Shown here: one piece after another, positions 23,881 to 32,641 of the stretch
Layout of the letters: the number at the start of each line of letters is the position of its first letter
Position numbering within the stretch: position 1 is the first letter of the stretch
Assembly: GCA_038329845.1 (NCBI GenBank)
Contig: JBBQNJ010000026.1
Span: 1 to 54,338 of the forward strand
Direction of reading: 5' to 3'
Length of the DNA: 54,338 nucleotides
Source of the DNA: JBBQNJ01 sp038329845
GTDB taxonomy: Bacteria > Planctomycetota > Phycisphaerae > Tepidisphaerales > Tepidisphaeraceae
Position numbers and translations under genes: made by a program
Notes under the pieces: generated by a model
What the model was told of the DNA's origin: nothing
Databases searched by the model: none
Seen by the model: the letters and a program-made list of their open reading frames with translations, nothing else

Positions 23881-24954
23881 ATGGCCAGAATCCTTCACTT
23901 GCTCGATCTGCATTGCGACGCGGCCACCCGTGCAGCGCAGCGGGCGATCGCCGCCCGGGGGCAGATCGGCCAAGCCCAGCAGACGGCGACGCTCGGGCAT
24001 GGAGGCAATTTTCGCAATACGGCGCAGGCGATTCTGCAACTGCGGCGTCGGCGCCGGTCGTTCGACTGGGATTTGATTCACACCTGGGGAGAGCGGGCTT
24101 TCGTTGCCGCGGCGTTGGGGCAAAGCGCGGCGATCGTTCACTCGCCGGGCGGGGCGATGGACCGCGGGCACTGCCGCTGGGTGGTGTCGGCGATGTCGTA
24201 CCGGGCGATCGAGCTGGTCGTGGCCTCCTCGACGATCCAGCGCCGCTGCGCCCAGCGGGGAATCGATCCGGATCGATGTCACGTGGTCCGTCACGGGGTG
24301 GATTTTTCCACCGTTCGCTCGCGCCGCGATCCGGGATTGCGGGCGGCGCTGGGATTCAACGACCATGACATAGTGATTCTCGCCGTGGGGGAATCGACGG
24401 TTCCGGCCGCCCATGCCCAAGCCCTGTGGGCGACGGCGATCCTGCATGTACTCGATCCGCGCTATAAGCTACTGATCTGGGGGCGCGGTCCGCGCAGCGG
24501 GGCCTTGCAGCGCTTCGCCCGAGGGATGCGGTTGCCCGAGGTGTTGACGCTCGCGGAACAGCGACTGGGCCGCGAGATGGCCTTTGAATCCCTGCCCAGC
24601 GCCGCCGATGCCATCGTGGCCACGGGCGACGACGATGCCCCCGCGCTTCCGGTGGCCATCGCCATGGCCGCGGCGCTGCCGATCATCGCCACCGTCCATT
24701 CCACGGTGAGCGAACTGCTCGAGGATCGCCACACTGCCTGGATGGTCGCCCCCGGCTCGCCGCGATTGCTGGCCCAGCGCATTCTCGATGCGCTGTCGGA
24801 CCCGTCGGCCCAGTGGCGCATCTGCGACACGGCTCGGGCCGAGTGCTACGAACATTTTTCGCTGACACGATTTCTCGACGCGATGCGCGGCGTCTATCAA
24901 AAAGCGCTCGAGACCTCGGCTGCCTCGGCGTCAACAGCCCAGTTGGCGACTTGA
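23881..24954 (+). CDS. glycosyltransferase, GT4-like (GT-B fold)
   Basis: A 357-residue protein. The N-terminal Rossmann half contains WDLIHTWGERAFVAAALG (about 62-80) and VVRHGVDFSTV, the usual linker motif of family-4 enzymes. The C-terminal half contains ILAVGEST, KLLIWGRGPRSGAL and the donor-binding region PALPVAIAMAAALPIIAT followed by the EL motif (VSELLEDRHTAWMVAPGSP). The E-x7-E motif of typical GT4 proteins is degenerate here, with P-V-A-I-A-M at the first glutamate position. It likely adds a sugar to a lipid-linked or surface glycan at the cytoplasmic face. It starts 16 bases after a tandem repeat and converges with a lipoprotein gene. Confidence 0.7.
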   Translation: MARILHLLDLHCDAATRAAQRAIAARGQIGQAQQTATLGHGGNFRNTAQAILQLRRRRRSFDWDLIHTWGERAFVAAALGQSAAIVHSPGGAMDRGHCRWVVSAMSYRAIELVVASSTIQRRCAQRGIDPDRCHVVRHGVDFSTVRSRRDPGLRAALGFNDHDIVILAVGESTVPAAHAQALWATAILHVLDPRYKLLIWGRGPRSGALQRFARGMRLPEVLTLAEQRLGREMAFESLPSAADAIVATGDDDAPALPVAIAMAAALPIIATVHSTVSELLEDRHTAWMVAPGSPRLLAQRILDALSDPSAQWRICDTARAECYEHFSLTRFLDAMRGVYQKALETSAASASTAQLAT

Positions 24955-24973
24955 TCGCCGTCGCCCGCAAACC

Positions 24974-25549
24974 TCACTTCCATAACATGCTTTGCATGAC
25001 TCGATCGAACGGCTTGAGATTCGCCTCGGCTTGCTCGTTCGACCCTTCAAGCCGAAGTATGTAGACCTGATCCTTGTGGATGATCAGCACGGCGATTTCG
25101 CGCCGGCGGGCCGATCCGGAATCCCATGCGGATTCGATCCGCCGCGCAGCGCCGCCGCCGCCGCCAGGAATCGCCTGGTCCTTGCCGGAAGTCTCGACGC
25201 CCGGATGCTGCTTCTTCAGGTCGTCGAGATATCCGTTCTCGACCCGCGGCATGTTGATCATCCCCGGCAGGTGGACCGGGATCCAGGGAATATCCAGCGA
25301 GATGACCGGCACCGTGGCCCCCGCCGGCACCAGGGCGATCGCGTAATCACGCGAGTCGATCTGCGACCACCCCGGAGGAGCGAGCATCCGCACGCCGTAT
25401 TTCTCGACACTCAGCCACCGTTCACTCACGGCCGATTCCCCCCGCGGCCCCACCGTCGAACGGACAGCGGACCCGGCACCGCCCCGCCCGCACCCGACCG
25501 CGCCCAGCAGCAAACAAGTCATGCAACGACCCATCAGCAAGAATCTCAT
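24974..25549 (-). CDS. putative lipoprotein, unknown function
   Basis: A 191-residue protein. MRFLLMGRCMTCLLLGAVGC is a short lipoprotein signal peptide with the lipobox LGAVGC; C20 would be the acylated residue. After a Gly/Ser linker, a compact domain begins at RWLSVEKYGVRMLAPPGWSQ, a PsbP/Mog1-like opening common in envelope lipoproteins, and ends LKPFDRVMQSMLWK. The PGW motif and the HKDQVYILRLEG strand are typical of such domains. It converges with the glycosyltransferase gene, leaving 19 bases between stops. Function unknown. Confidence 0.7.
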   Translation of the reverse strand: MRFLLMGRCMTCLLLGAVGCGRGGAGSAVRSTVGPRGESAVSERWLSVEKYGVRMLAPPGWSQIDSRDYAIALVPAGATVPVISLDIPWIPVHLPGMINMPRVENGYLDDLKKQHPGVETSGKDQAIPGGGGGAARRIESAWDSGSARRREIAVLIIHKDQVYILRLEGSNEQAEANLKPFDRVMQSMLWK

Positions 25550-25714
25550 CCCAGGATTCTATCCCGGACCTCTGGCACCGTCCCCGCTAAGAGGTGTTGT
25601 TTTCTTGATGCGAACCGTTTTGGCCTCATGCGATTCATGTCACTGAGCCAGCTTTACGCCGGTGCTTTGTTCCACCGTTCTCCGCGCATAGACTAAATCG
25701 AGAACGGATCAATT

Positions 25715-25972
25715 ATGGGCTCGCTGAGACGGCTGCGGGATGAGGTGCAGGCAGGACGATCAGATCGGAGTATTCGTTTTGCCGATCTGAGGCGACTTCT
25801 GCTAAAGTTGGGTTTTGTGGAGCGAATCTCCGGCGGGCACCACATTTTCGCTAGAAAGGGAGTGGTGGAAATCATCAATCTCCAGCGCCTGCCCGGCGGA
25901 ATGGCCAAAGCGTATCAAGTGAAGCAAGTGCGGCAGCTCTTGGCGCGATACAACCTTTCATTACCGGAGTAG
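25715..25972 (+). CDS. hicA: HicA-type toxin (mRNA interferase)
   Basis: An 85-residue HicA. The double-stranded-RNA-binding-like core reads RFADLRRLLLKLGFVERISG then GHHIFARKG, where the GHH histidine (H42/H43) corresponds to the catalytic His of the family, and KAYQVKQVRQLL closes the fold. It has about 20 more N-terminal residues than minimal HicA proteins. HicA cleaves mRNA and is neutralised by HicB, encoded three bases downstream. The toxin-first order is the common hicAB arrangement. Confidence 0.88.
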   Translation: MGSLRRLRDEVQAGRSDRSIRFADLRRLLLKLGFVERISGGHHIFARKGVVEIINLQRLPGGMAKAYQVKQVRQLLARYNLSLPE

Positions 25973-25975
25973 GAC

Positions 25976-26182
25976 ATGAAGTACGAGGTGATCATCTACT
26001 GGAGTGCGGAGGACGATTTCTTCATTGCCGAGGTGCCTGAATTGCCCGGATGCATGGCCGATGGATCAACCAAGGCCAAGGCACTCGCCGCCGCCGAGCG
26101 CGTGGCTCGGGAGTGGATCGCCACCGCGCGGCAGCTCAATCGCCCCATTCCTCAGCCGCGCGGAAGACTGATGTTCGCGTAG
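25976..26182 (+). CDS. hicB: HicB-type antitoxin, short form
   Basis: A 68-residue partial-RNase-H-fold HicB: MKYEVIIYWSAEDDFFIAEV then PELPGCMADGSTKAKALAAA, the standard blocker domain that covers HicA. The C-terminal DNA-binding domain (ribbon-helix-helix or HTH) found in many HicB proteins is absent; the protein ends PRGRLMFA. Transcriptional autoregulation through HicB is therefore unlikely in this pair. It starts three bases after the hicA stop. Confidence 0.88.
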   Translation: MKYEVIIYWSAEDDFFIAEVPELPGCMADGSTKAKALAAAERVAREWIATARQLNRPIPQPRGRLMFA

Positions 26183-26259
26183 CTTTACCAACACGAAATC
26201 CGCGCGACGGGCCTTTGCTCGTGGCGTTCCCCGGCCCTCGCCATTGCAATACCGATTGC

Positions 26260-28518
26260 TCAGCCGAACGTCGAAGTCGCCGGCGAGGCGCTTCCGGGGT
26301 TGAGTTCCAGGGTTTGACCGGGGCCCGTGGCGATGTCCAAGACGCGGCCGCCGAGGCGTCGATCGGGTAAATTGGAGCTGCGCAGCAGCGCTTCGCCGGG
26401 CCAGGGATTCGCAAGGCGGAATGTTCCCCCGCACTCGGAGTGCAACGTCACGCTGGCCACCTCACCGGCGAGGCGATGGGCGCTGACCAGAAATGCCCCG
26501 GCGGCGCGGATGCCCTTGAACGACACCTCGCGCCAGTGCGCGGGGGCACCTGCGAACAGGTAATGCACCCCTCGGCGCGAGTGCAGCATCATGTCCATGA
26601 CCGCCGCGCACGCGGCCATCCCCGCTTCGATCTGCATGACCTCCCGGTCCTTGCCCACCGGCCCCATCGGCGGTCCGCCCATCAAGGATAACCCGGCGAA
26701 CTCGATGTTATGCAGTGTGCCGTGCCCGATATTGGTGAACAGCCGCTGCCAGGTCTCCAGCGTCCACTCGGTGGCGTCGGGATTGCCCGCGCGGGTTTGC
26801 AGCATCGCCGCCCACGGCATACACCATCCCGACCAGAGACCCATACCCTCGGCGATCCAATGGGCGTAGGTGGCTTTGGCCACGTCAATCCACTCGGCGC
26901 TTTGCGGGTCGATGGTATCGAACGGACAGAACGCGCCCATGTGCGCATGATGGCGATGCGATTCCTCGAGGATCAGCCCATCCCACAGCCCGATCTGCCG
27001 CTTGCCGCCTTGGTCGTAAATCGACGCTTGGGGTAGACCCTGGCGAATCTCGGCCCATGCCGGGTCGGGAGTTTCCCCAATCGCTTCGGCGGCCTGCTGC
27101 AATGCCTCGGCGAGCCAATGAGCGCAGGCGAGTTGAAAGCTGGCGTTGACTCCCCAGGCGTCGATCCTGTTGCCGCGATATTCCGGCGACACCGACAGCG
27201 GCAGAATGAACGTCGGTTGTCCGTGTTCATCGGTCCGGCGCTCGAGCATCGCCTGATAAACCCGCATCGCGCCGCGCATGAACGGGTAGGCGACCTCGCG
27301 GAGGAACGCCAGGTCTCCGAAATAAAGCCAGGCGTCGAACATCATTTTAGCAACCCAGGCGGTGCAGCCATGGTCCACTGTCCCGGACCAGAACCCGCCC
27401 ATGGCGACGCAGCGATCATCAACCGCGTGGGGCAGCATCCGCCCATCGTCGATCCCCACGAACCGCCGGGCATTGTCGCGCAGCGTGTCGTCCCAGCCCC
27501 GGATCATCTTGAACAGCGGCGCCAGGTGATGCGGCAAATTCGCCTGATACGCCGGTGAATAGCACATCTGCACGTTGATGTTGAAGTGATAATCGCTCGA
27601 CCATGGCGGCATCTGGTATTCCTCGATCCACGGCCCCTGCAACGTGGCCGCCACGCCGCCCGGGTTCGTCAGCCCGGCGAACTTGTACAGGCCATAGCGA
27701 TAGATGAACTCGAGCCGCGGATTCGGCAAGTGAAGTTGCGGCACTCGCCCCCAGTAGTCGGTCCACCATTGGGCATTGGCCTGGCGAAGCGCCGGGGCGG
27801 CATGGCGGATCGAATCGGCGACCAGCGTAGCGCAGTTCCCGCGGGCATCGTCGGCGTCATGTCCATACGTCGCCGCCAACCACAGTGCCCCGGCGCGATC
27901 CCAGCGATATCCCACGCATAGCGGCCCCTCGGCGCACCGGCTCTGCACCCAGCCGCACAACTCATCCCGCTCGAACGGCTCGGGGGGCTTGAACGAAATG
28001 CTCGACAAATACTCCCCGACATACCGCCACGCGGGAACCTGAAGCACGCGCGGGCGCGGCAGTTCCGGCGACAATTCGATATGGACCAGCGGCACATGCA
28101 CCGACAGGTCGAAGCGCGCCTCGTATTCACCGCCGTCGGAATCGGTGAGATAGACCACGGCCTGCGCGCTGAACAGATCGAGCGTGCCGCGAGTCAGGAC
28201 CATCCGCGGATCGAACTCCAACTCGATCCGTCCGATCGGCAGAATGCTGGGCCGGCGCGGCTCGCCCCGCACCTGCGGGTTATTCGGAAAGAGCCGCTCC
28301 AGGCCTTGCTGATCCTTCGCTTCCAGCAGGGTGCGAATCGCGCTGTAGTTCATCGCGTCGGTCCACGGCAACCCCCCGCGCCGATCCCAGAAATCGGCCC
28401 GTCCCACCGTAATCCGCAGCACATTGGCTTCGCCCCAGACCATGCATCCGAACGTCCCATTGCCCAGTAACATCCCCGTGTGCGTTCGCGGTAAAGGAAA
28501 AACCCAGTCGTATTTCAT
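26260..28518 (-). CDS. GH95-like glycoside hydrolase (alpha-L-fucosidase/galactosidase family)
   Basis: A 752-residue protein without a signal peptide. The N-terminal beta-sandwich starts FPLPRTHTGMLLGNGTFGCM (the GNG-x-GxM motif of GH95), and the (alpha/alpha)6 barrel includes LQGPWIEEYQMPPWSSDYHF with the N-x-N-like NINVQ segment. The C-terminal region VMDMMLHSRRGVHYLFAGAP and FKGIRAAGAFLVS matches the end of GH95 enzymes, which hydrolyse alpha-1,2-fucosyl or alpha-L-galactosyl bonds with inversion. The usual QIDGN-type motif carrying a catalytic Asp reads QIEAG here, replacing Asp by Glu. The enzyme may therefore have a different specificity. It converges with hicAB. Confidence 0.7.
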   Translation of the reverse strand: MKYDWVFPLPRTHTGMLLGNGTFGCMVWGEANVLRITVGRADFWDRRGGLPWTDAMNYSAIRTLLEAKDQQGLERLFPNNPQVRGEPRRPSILPIGRIELEFDPRMVLTRGTLDLFSAQAVVYLTDSDGGEYEARFDLSVHVPLVHIELSPELPRPRVLQVPAWRYVGEYLSSISFKPPEPFERDELCGWVQSRCAEGPLCVGYRWDRAGALWLAATYGHDADDARGNCATLVADSIRHAAPALRQANAQWWTDYWGRVPQLHLPNPRLEFIYRYGLYKFAGLTNPGGVAATLQGPWIEEYQMPPWSSDYHFNINVQMCYSPAYQANLPHHLAPLFKMIRGWDDTLRDNARRFVGIDDGRMLPHAVDDRCVAMGGFWSGTVDHGCTAWVAKMMFDAWLYFGDLAFLREVAYPFMRGAMRVYQAMLERRTDEHGQPTFILPLSVSPEYRGNRIDAWGVNASFQLACAHWLAEALQQAAEAIGETPDPAWAEIRQGLPQASIYDQGGKRQIGLWDGLILEESHRHHAHMGAFCPFDTIDPQSAEWIDVAKATYAHWIAEGMGLWSGWCMPWAAMLQTRAGNPDATEWTLETWQRLFTNIGHGTLHNIEFAGLSLMGGPPMGPVGKDREVMQIEAGMAACAAVMDMMLHSRRGVHYLFAGAPAHWREVSFKGIRAAGAFLVSAHRLAGEVASVTLHSECGGTFRLANPWPGEALLRSSNLPDRRLGGRVLDIATGPGQTLELNPGSASPATSTFG

Positions 28519-28647
28519 GGGGATATGGTAGCGATATTGGGGAAAGAGACGAGACCCGCCCCAATCTTTACCTGTTGATGAAACGACCTCGCGAAACCCT
28601 AAGAGACTCCCTGAAAAACAAGACAGTTACGGCCCAAGTTGATGGAA

Positions 28648-28755
28648 TTATATCGCTCGCGGACCCCACTGAGACGATTCGTGTGGGCAAAACCGGAATA
28701 CCTCGCAGTTTCCAAGCCGTTGCAGATGTCTCCCTGAAGGCCGCGAGCGGTATAA
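28648..28755 (+). repeat. 108-bp terminal-inverted-repeat element, copy 1
   Basis: TTATATCGCTCGCGGACC (28648-28665) is repeated in inverted form as GGCCGCGAGCGGTATAA (28739-28755). The interior contains GATGTCTCCCTGAAGGCCGC. A second, inverted copy of the same 108-base length lies at 31009-31116. It has no coding capacity of its own; its size and TIRs suit a MITE or large REP-like element. Confidence 0.7.
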
Positions 28756-28767
28756 CTCCCAACCCCT

Positions 28768-29220
28768 CTAATTTCCCTTCCGACGCACCATTGGGATAAT
28801 GATCGGTTCCAATCGGTCAATGCTCACAGCTCGTGTGGTCGGTTGACACTCAAAATCCATCGATGGGGCCATAAGCGAAAGGTGAGAATCGTGACTTCGC
28901 CCTAGTAGTGCATGTGACGGCAAGTAATACGCCTTCGAGAACCCATATCGATTTCCCATATCAGTGCAAATTGCTTGCGAGTGTACCATACCCTCGGAAT
29001 CGGACAGCGATGAGTGTTCGTAGGAGATGATAGCCCCTCCCATCCAGTTCTGCCAACTGCCCTCCTCGTGTACTCGAACCCCCGCGAGCGGTTCAGATGT
29101 TTCACTATCAATCACCTTAAACGTCAAGCTGGGCCCGCGCTCAGGGGCGCAGCCTCCTGCGATGATTGCGGTCAGCACAACCTCACCTTTCCAACCTAGA
29201 TTTTTCGTCCAGCAGCTCAT
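28768..29220 (-). CDS. putative lipoprotein with carboxypeptidase-regulatory-like domain
   Basis: A 150-residue protein. LTAIIAGGC at residues 16-24 is a plausible lipobox, though the preceding segment is only weakly hydrophobic. LTFKVIDSETSEPLAGVRVH (about 32-51) is the typical opening of a transthyretin-like carboxypeptidase regulatory domain; the rest, including SLSDSEGMVHSQ, continues that beta-sandwich pattern. It overlaps the upstream alpha/beta-hydrolase remnant (ATGA at 29217-29220), so it was the second cistron of that transcript. If the upstream gene is dead, translation of this one may be reduced. Confidence 0.6.
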   Translation of the reverse strand: MSCWTKNLGWKGEVVLTAIIAGGCAPERGPSLTFKVIDSETSEPLAGVRVHEEGSWQNWMGGAIISYEHSSLSDSEGMVHSQAICTDMGNRYGFSKAYYLPSHALLGRSHDSHLSLMAPSMDFECQPTTRAVSIDRLEPIIIPMVRRKGN

Positions 29221-30877
29221 GCCAAGCCCTCCTCCAACAGCCGAATACGATCGAACTTTAGAACGACAACATCAATGATATTGAAGCGGTCGATCTCCAC
29301 ATTGGGAGATACGTAACGCATTGGATTCCCATCATTCAGGTTCAACTGGAGCGAATCTTTCGCCACCGTTTGCAGTACCGAGCCCACGGGAAGATAGTCG
29401 AGAATCGGAATCGTGATGTCACCACCAAAGGTGCGGTACCCGTTGCGGAAGATATTCACATTCGCCGGCACCGGCACAAAGTCGCCACGGAATTTGTTGA
29501 CCGGATCAATCAACGCCAGCACATCCACATCCTTCTTCGCCATCCACACGTCGTGTTCGATAGACTCGGCCAACCTCACGGCGGTCAAGGCGCCCCAACT
29601 ATGGCCGTAAATCCGGATCGATCTTAACTTGTCAATCTTGCCTCGGCGATTCGTGTGGATCGGGTCGTGCTTCTCATCGCCGTTCGAGTCCAGTTCATTG
29701 ACCAGCCACGTGGACGCCCGACCGACGTTCTCGGCCCGCGCCCAAAACGTACGCTGGGTGAAGCCATCGGCTTGAAGCGTTTGGCCGATTGCCACTAGCG
29801 CCTGGTTGCCGATGTTGGGCCGTGCATCGAACGCTCACTGCGCCCCATAGAACCCGACGATCACCGGCGGCGGGGCACCGATCCGCACCGCCGCCCGGGG
29901 CTTCGTCGGGCCGTCGTCGGGCGGCTCGTCGGGCGGGTCGTGCCCGGCGGAGGCGTGGTCGGGACCGTCGCCGCGGCGGTTAAGGTAATCGCCATCGGAT
30001 CCATGATCGCCGCGAGGCCTTGCAGATAGACCCGTGTGGGAATCGACCCGCCGACTCCCTTGATCCATGTGACCGTATCGCCGACCGTGGGGCCAACCAG
30101 AAGCGTCGTCATATCGCTGTCAGCCCACACCTTCAGCCGCGTCGGGTAGTCGACGGTCAAGGTCAGTTGCGCGCCGTCGGCTAGCGTCGGGGGGACGACC
30201 AAATCCAACGGCACCAGTTGCGATGCATCCCCATCGCCATTCTCCGGCACATATGAATCGGGATCGTTCGGCCACGGCGAGGAATGCTCCAGCACTGGAT
30301 GATCGTCGATCGCCAGCGCCGCGGTCGCGGGCGTCGTGACGCCGACGTAGATTGGATCACTCGAACCCGAATCCCCATCGGCCGAGATTCGGTAGTAATA
30401 CACCCCGCCGGGCGACAGCCCGCTATCCGTTATGGACCGCGCATCAGCGGTGAAACTGCCGATCGCCGTGATCCCCGCCGGATCGTTGAACAGGGGATCA
30501 GCCGAGCGCTCGATCGTGAACCCGGCTTCATCCCAGGCATTGTCACGCCAACTCAGCGCGATCGCCGCGTCGCTGATCGCTCGGGCCGCAAAATCGCTGG
30601 GGGCCTTCGGGGACGAGGGACGGACAACATTCGATGCCAGCGAACTGGCGAAGGTGGCGATCAAGCCCGAGGGTGCAATCGGGACTCCGCTGAGCAGCAC
30701 CCGCGGCTCCATCGCCTCGCAAACGGCGCGAATCAGGTTGATATGGCGTTTGGGTTTGGATCGACCCGCCGCAACGTCAACAGGGGAACCTCGGAGACGC
30801 CGCCTGGCCGTCGGTGAGAGGGTGTGGCCCGATGCATTGCACCCAACCGGCGTGGATGGCCAAGCGGACGGCGGCAT
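29217..30877 (-). pseudogene. broken surface alpha/beta-hydrolase gene with planctomycetal N-terminus
   Basis: Reading the minus strand from about 30877, the protein has EAMEPRVLLSG (planctomycetal signature), a fibronectin-III-like domain (KAPSDFAARAISDAAIALSW) and a second beta domain. It then loses frame in a Pro/Thr/Asp-rich linker at about 29945-29965: the first frame ends at 29861, while the adjacent frame carries PPPVIVGFYGAQ. That frame is cut by a TGA at 29835-29837, after which homologous sequence resumes in the same frame with AFDARPNIGNQAL and the nucleophile elbow YGHSWGALTA. So one frameshift and one in-frame stop separate the surface domains from the hydrolase. Either the gene is decayed or the sequence has errors. 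A shorter hydrolase-only product from 29795 to 29217 is possible. Confidence 0.7.
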
Positions 30878-31008
30878 TATACCATGCGTGTGCCAACGCC
30901 GAAGAAGAAAATACCGAATCGCACGAGACCCGTGCTTTATCCGGGTTGAACATGGCGCAGTCGACCGAGGGTGATTCGACGAACGCAGAAAGGGGAAAGC
31001 AAAGTGAG

Positions 31009-31116
31009 TTCTACCGCTCGCGGCATGCAGTGAGACATCCACAATGCCTCGGAACCTTTGGCATAGTCCCGTGGTTCCCCAATCGGATTGCCTCAAACGG
31101 CCCGCGAGCGGTACAA
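31009..31116 (-). repeat. 108-bp terminal-inverted-repeat element, copy 2 (inverted)
   Basis: TTCTACCGCTCGCGGC (31009-31024) faces GCCCGCGAGCGGTACAA (31100-31116). The reverse complement aligns along its whole length with the element at 28648-28755, best in the TIRs and in the GATGTCTC-CTG core. No target-site duplication is evident. Confidence 0.7.
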
Positions 31117-31268
31117 GCCCTTTAGAGATTCCCGAAAAGATCGTAACACCTCACCCTTTTGCCGCGACCGGCTCGGGTTGGCAGCGAGAGCGGCGGCCTT
31201 ACGTTACTTCCTCGGCATTGCCGGGTTGCCGCGTTGCCTATGCCCGTCGCGGTCGCTAACGTTTGGGC

Positions 31269-32438
31269 ATGAAGATTCACGAGTATCAGGCTCGACAGAT
31301 TCTCGCCGACGCCGGGATTGCGGTGCCGGCGGCACAGGTCGTGCGAAGCGCCGCCGAGGCCGAAGCGGCGTTTGCGAAAATCGGGACGGCGGTCGCGGTG
31401 GTCAAGGCACAAGTGTACGCCGGGGGGCGGGGGAAGGCGGGGTTCGTAAAGCTGGTGCGCTCGGCCGCCGAGGCGCGTGCCGCGGCCGAGTTCATGCTGA
31501 GCCACCGGATGGTCTCCAACCAGACCGGCTCGGACGGCGTGGCCGTCTCGGTGCTGCTGATGGCGCCGGGGGTCGAGATCGCCAGGGAATATTACCTGGG
31601 GCTGACCGTCGATCGCGCCCGCAATACGGTAACCATGATCGCGTCGTCCGAGGGGGGCGTCGAGATCGAAGAGGTGGCGCGGACCCATCCGGAAAAAGTC
31701 CTCAAACAGCCTCTGCATCCGTTGCTGGGATTGCAACCGTTCGCCGCCCGCGAGTTGGCCCATCGCCTGGGATTCAGCGGCGCTCTGGCCGCCGAGGCGG
31801 CGAAATTGATGGTGCAACTGGCCGGGGTTTTTCTGAAATTCGACGCGTCGCTGGCCGAGATCAACCCGCTGGTGGTGACCAAGGAGGGAAAACTCCTGGC
31901 GATCGACGCGAAGATCACCTTCGATGACAACGCGTTGTTCCGCCATAAGTCGGTCGAGGCGATGGCGGATGAATCGCAGGAGCGCCCCCTGGACGTGCGG
32001 GCCAAGAGGGCGAATCTGAACTATATCGCCTTGGACGGGACGATCGGCTGTCTGGTCAATGGCGCCGGCTTGGCGATGAGCACGATGGACATCATCAAAC
32101 TGCACGGCGCTGAGCCGGCAAACTTTCTGGACGTGGGCGGATCGGTCACCTCCGAGGGCGCGATCGAAGCGTTCGGGATCATTCTTTCCGACCCCAAGGT
32201 CAAGGGGATCTTGGTGAATATTTTCGGCGGGATCGCCAAGTGCGACCTGATCGCCGATGCACTGGTGAAGGCGGGAAGACAGATCGGCTTTAAGGTTCCC
32301 GTGGTAGTTCGGCTGGAAGGGACCAATGTGACGCGGGCTCGGGAGATTCTCGACGGGGCCAAGGCAGATCTGCCCAGCCTGATTACGGCGTCGGATTTGA
32401 CCGATGCGGCGCAAAAGGTAGTCGCGGCGGTGCGGTGA
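31269..32438 (+). CDS. sucC: succinyl-CoA synthetase beta subunit
   Basis: A 389-residue SucC: ATP-grasp domain starting MKIHEYQARQILADAGIAVP, KAQVYAGGRGKAGFVKL (nucleotide-binding lysine and glycine loop), ASLAEINPLVVT with the Mg-binding residues, and the C-terminal CoA-ligase domain with GTIGCLVNGAGLAMSTMDII and NIFGGIAKCDLIA. It forms the citric-acid-cycle enzyme with SucD, coupling succinyl-CoA cleavage to ATP or GTP synthesis. sucD does not follow, as it does in most bacteria; the next gene is a surface protein. The ATG lacks an obvious ribosome site. Confidence 0.93.
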   Translation: MKIHEYQARQILADAGIAVPAAQVVRSAAEAEAAFAKIGTAVAVVKAQVYAGGRGKAGFVKLVRSAAEARAAAEFMLSHRMVSNQTGSDGVAVSVLLMAPGVEIAREYYLGLTVDRARNTVTMIASSEGGVEIEEVARTHPEKVLKQPLHPLLGLQPFAARELAHRLGFSGALAAEAAKLMVQLAGVFLKFDASLAEINPLVVTKEGKLLAIDAKITFDDNALFRHKSVEAMADESQERPLDVRAKRANLNYIALDGTIGCLVNGAGLAMSTMDIIKLHGAEPANFLDVGGSVTSEGAIEAFGIILSDPKVKGILVNIFGGIAKCDLIADALVKAGRQIGFKVPVVVRLEGTNVTRAREILDGAKADLPSLITASDLTDAAQKVVAAVR

Positions 32439-32641
32439 GAGGCCGCTCGCCAATTGCGGAACTCGCGAGTTTCGCCTCATCGTCGCAGTGCGCTGACTGG
32501 GCCGCGTCGCGCCCAGCAGCCGAACGGCGAGCGGCACGGCACCGACGATTTCCCTTGGCCCGATGGCGAGGATTTGCTAGAAATAGGCGCGATCCACATA
32601 GGTCGAATATTGTCCGTTAGTCGCATGCATCGAGGATCCAA

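Noticed and set aside
28575..28799. 74-codon ORF on the plus strand
   Set aside because: Most of it lies in the 108-bp TIR element, the rest is not protein-like, and there is no ribosome site.
29835..29837. TGA as selenocysteine codon
   Set aside because: The same gene also has a frameshift about 120 bases upstream, no selenoprotein family fits at this place, and no obvious SECIS-like hairpin follows.
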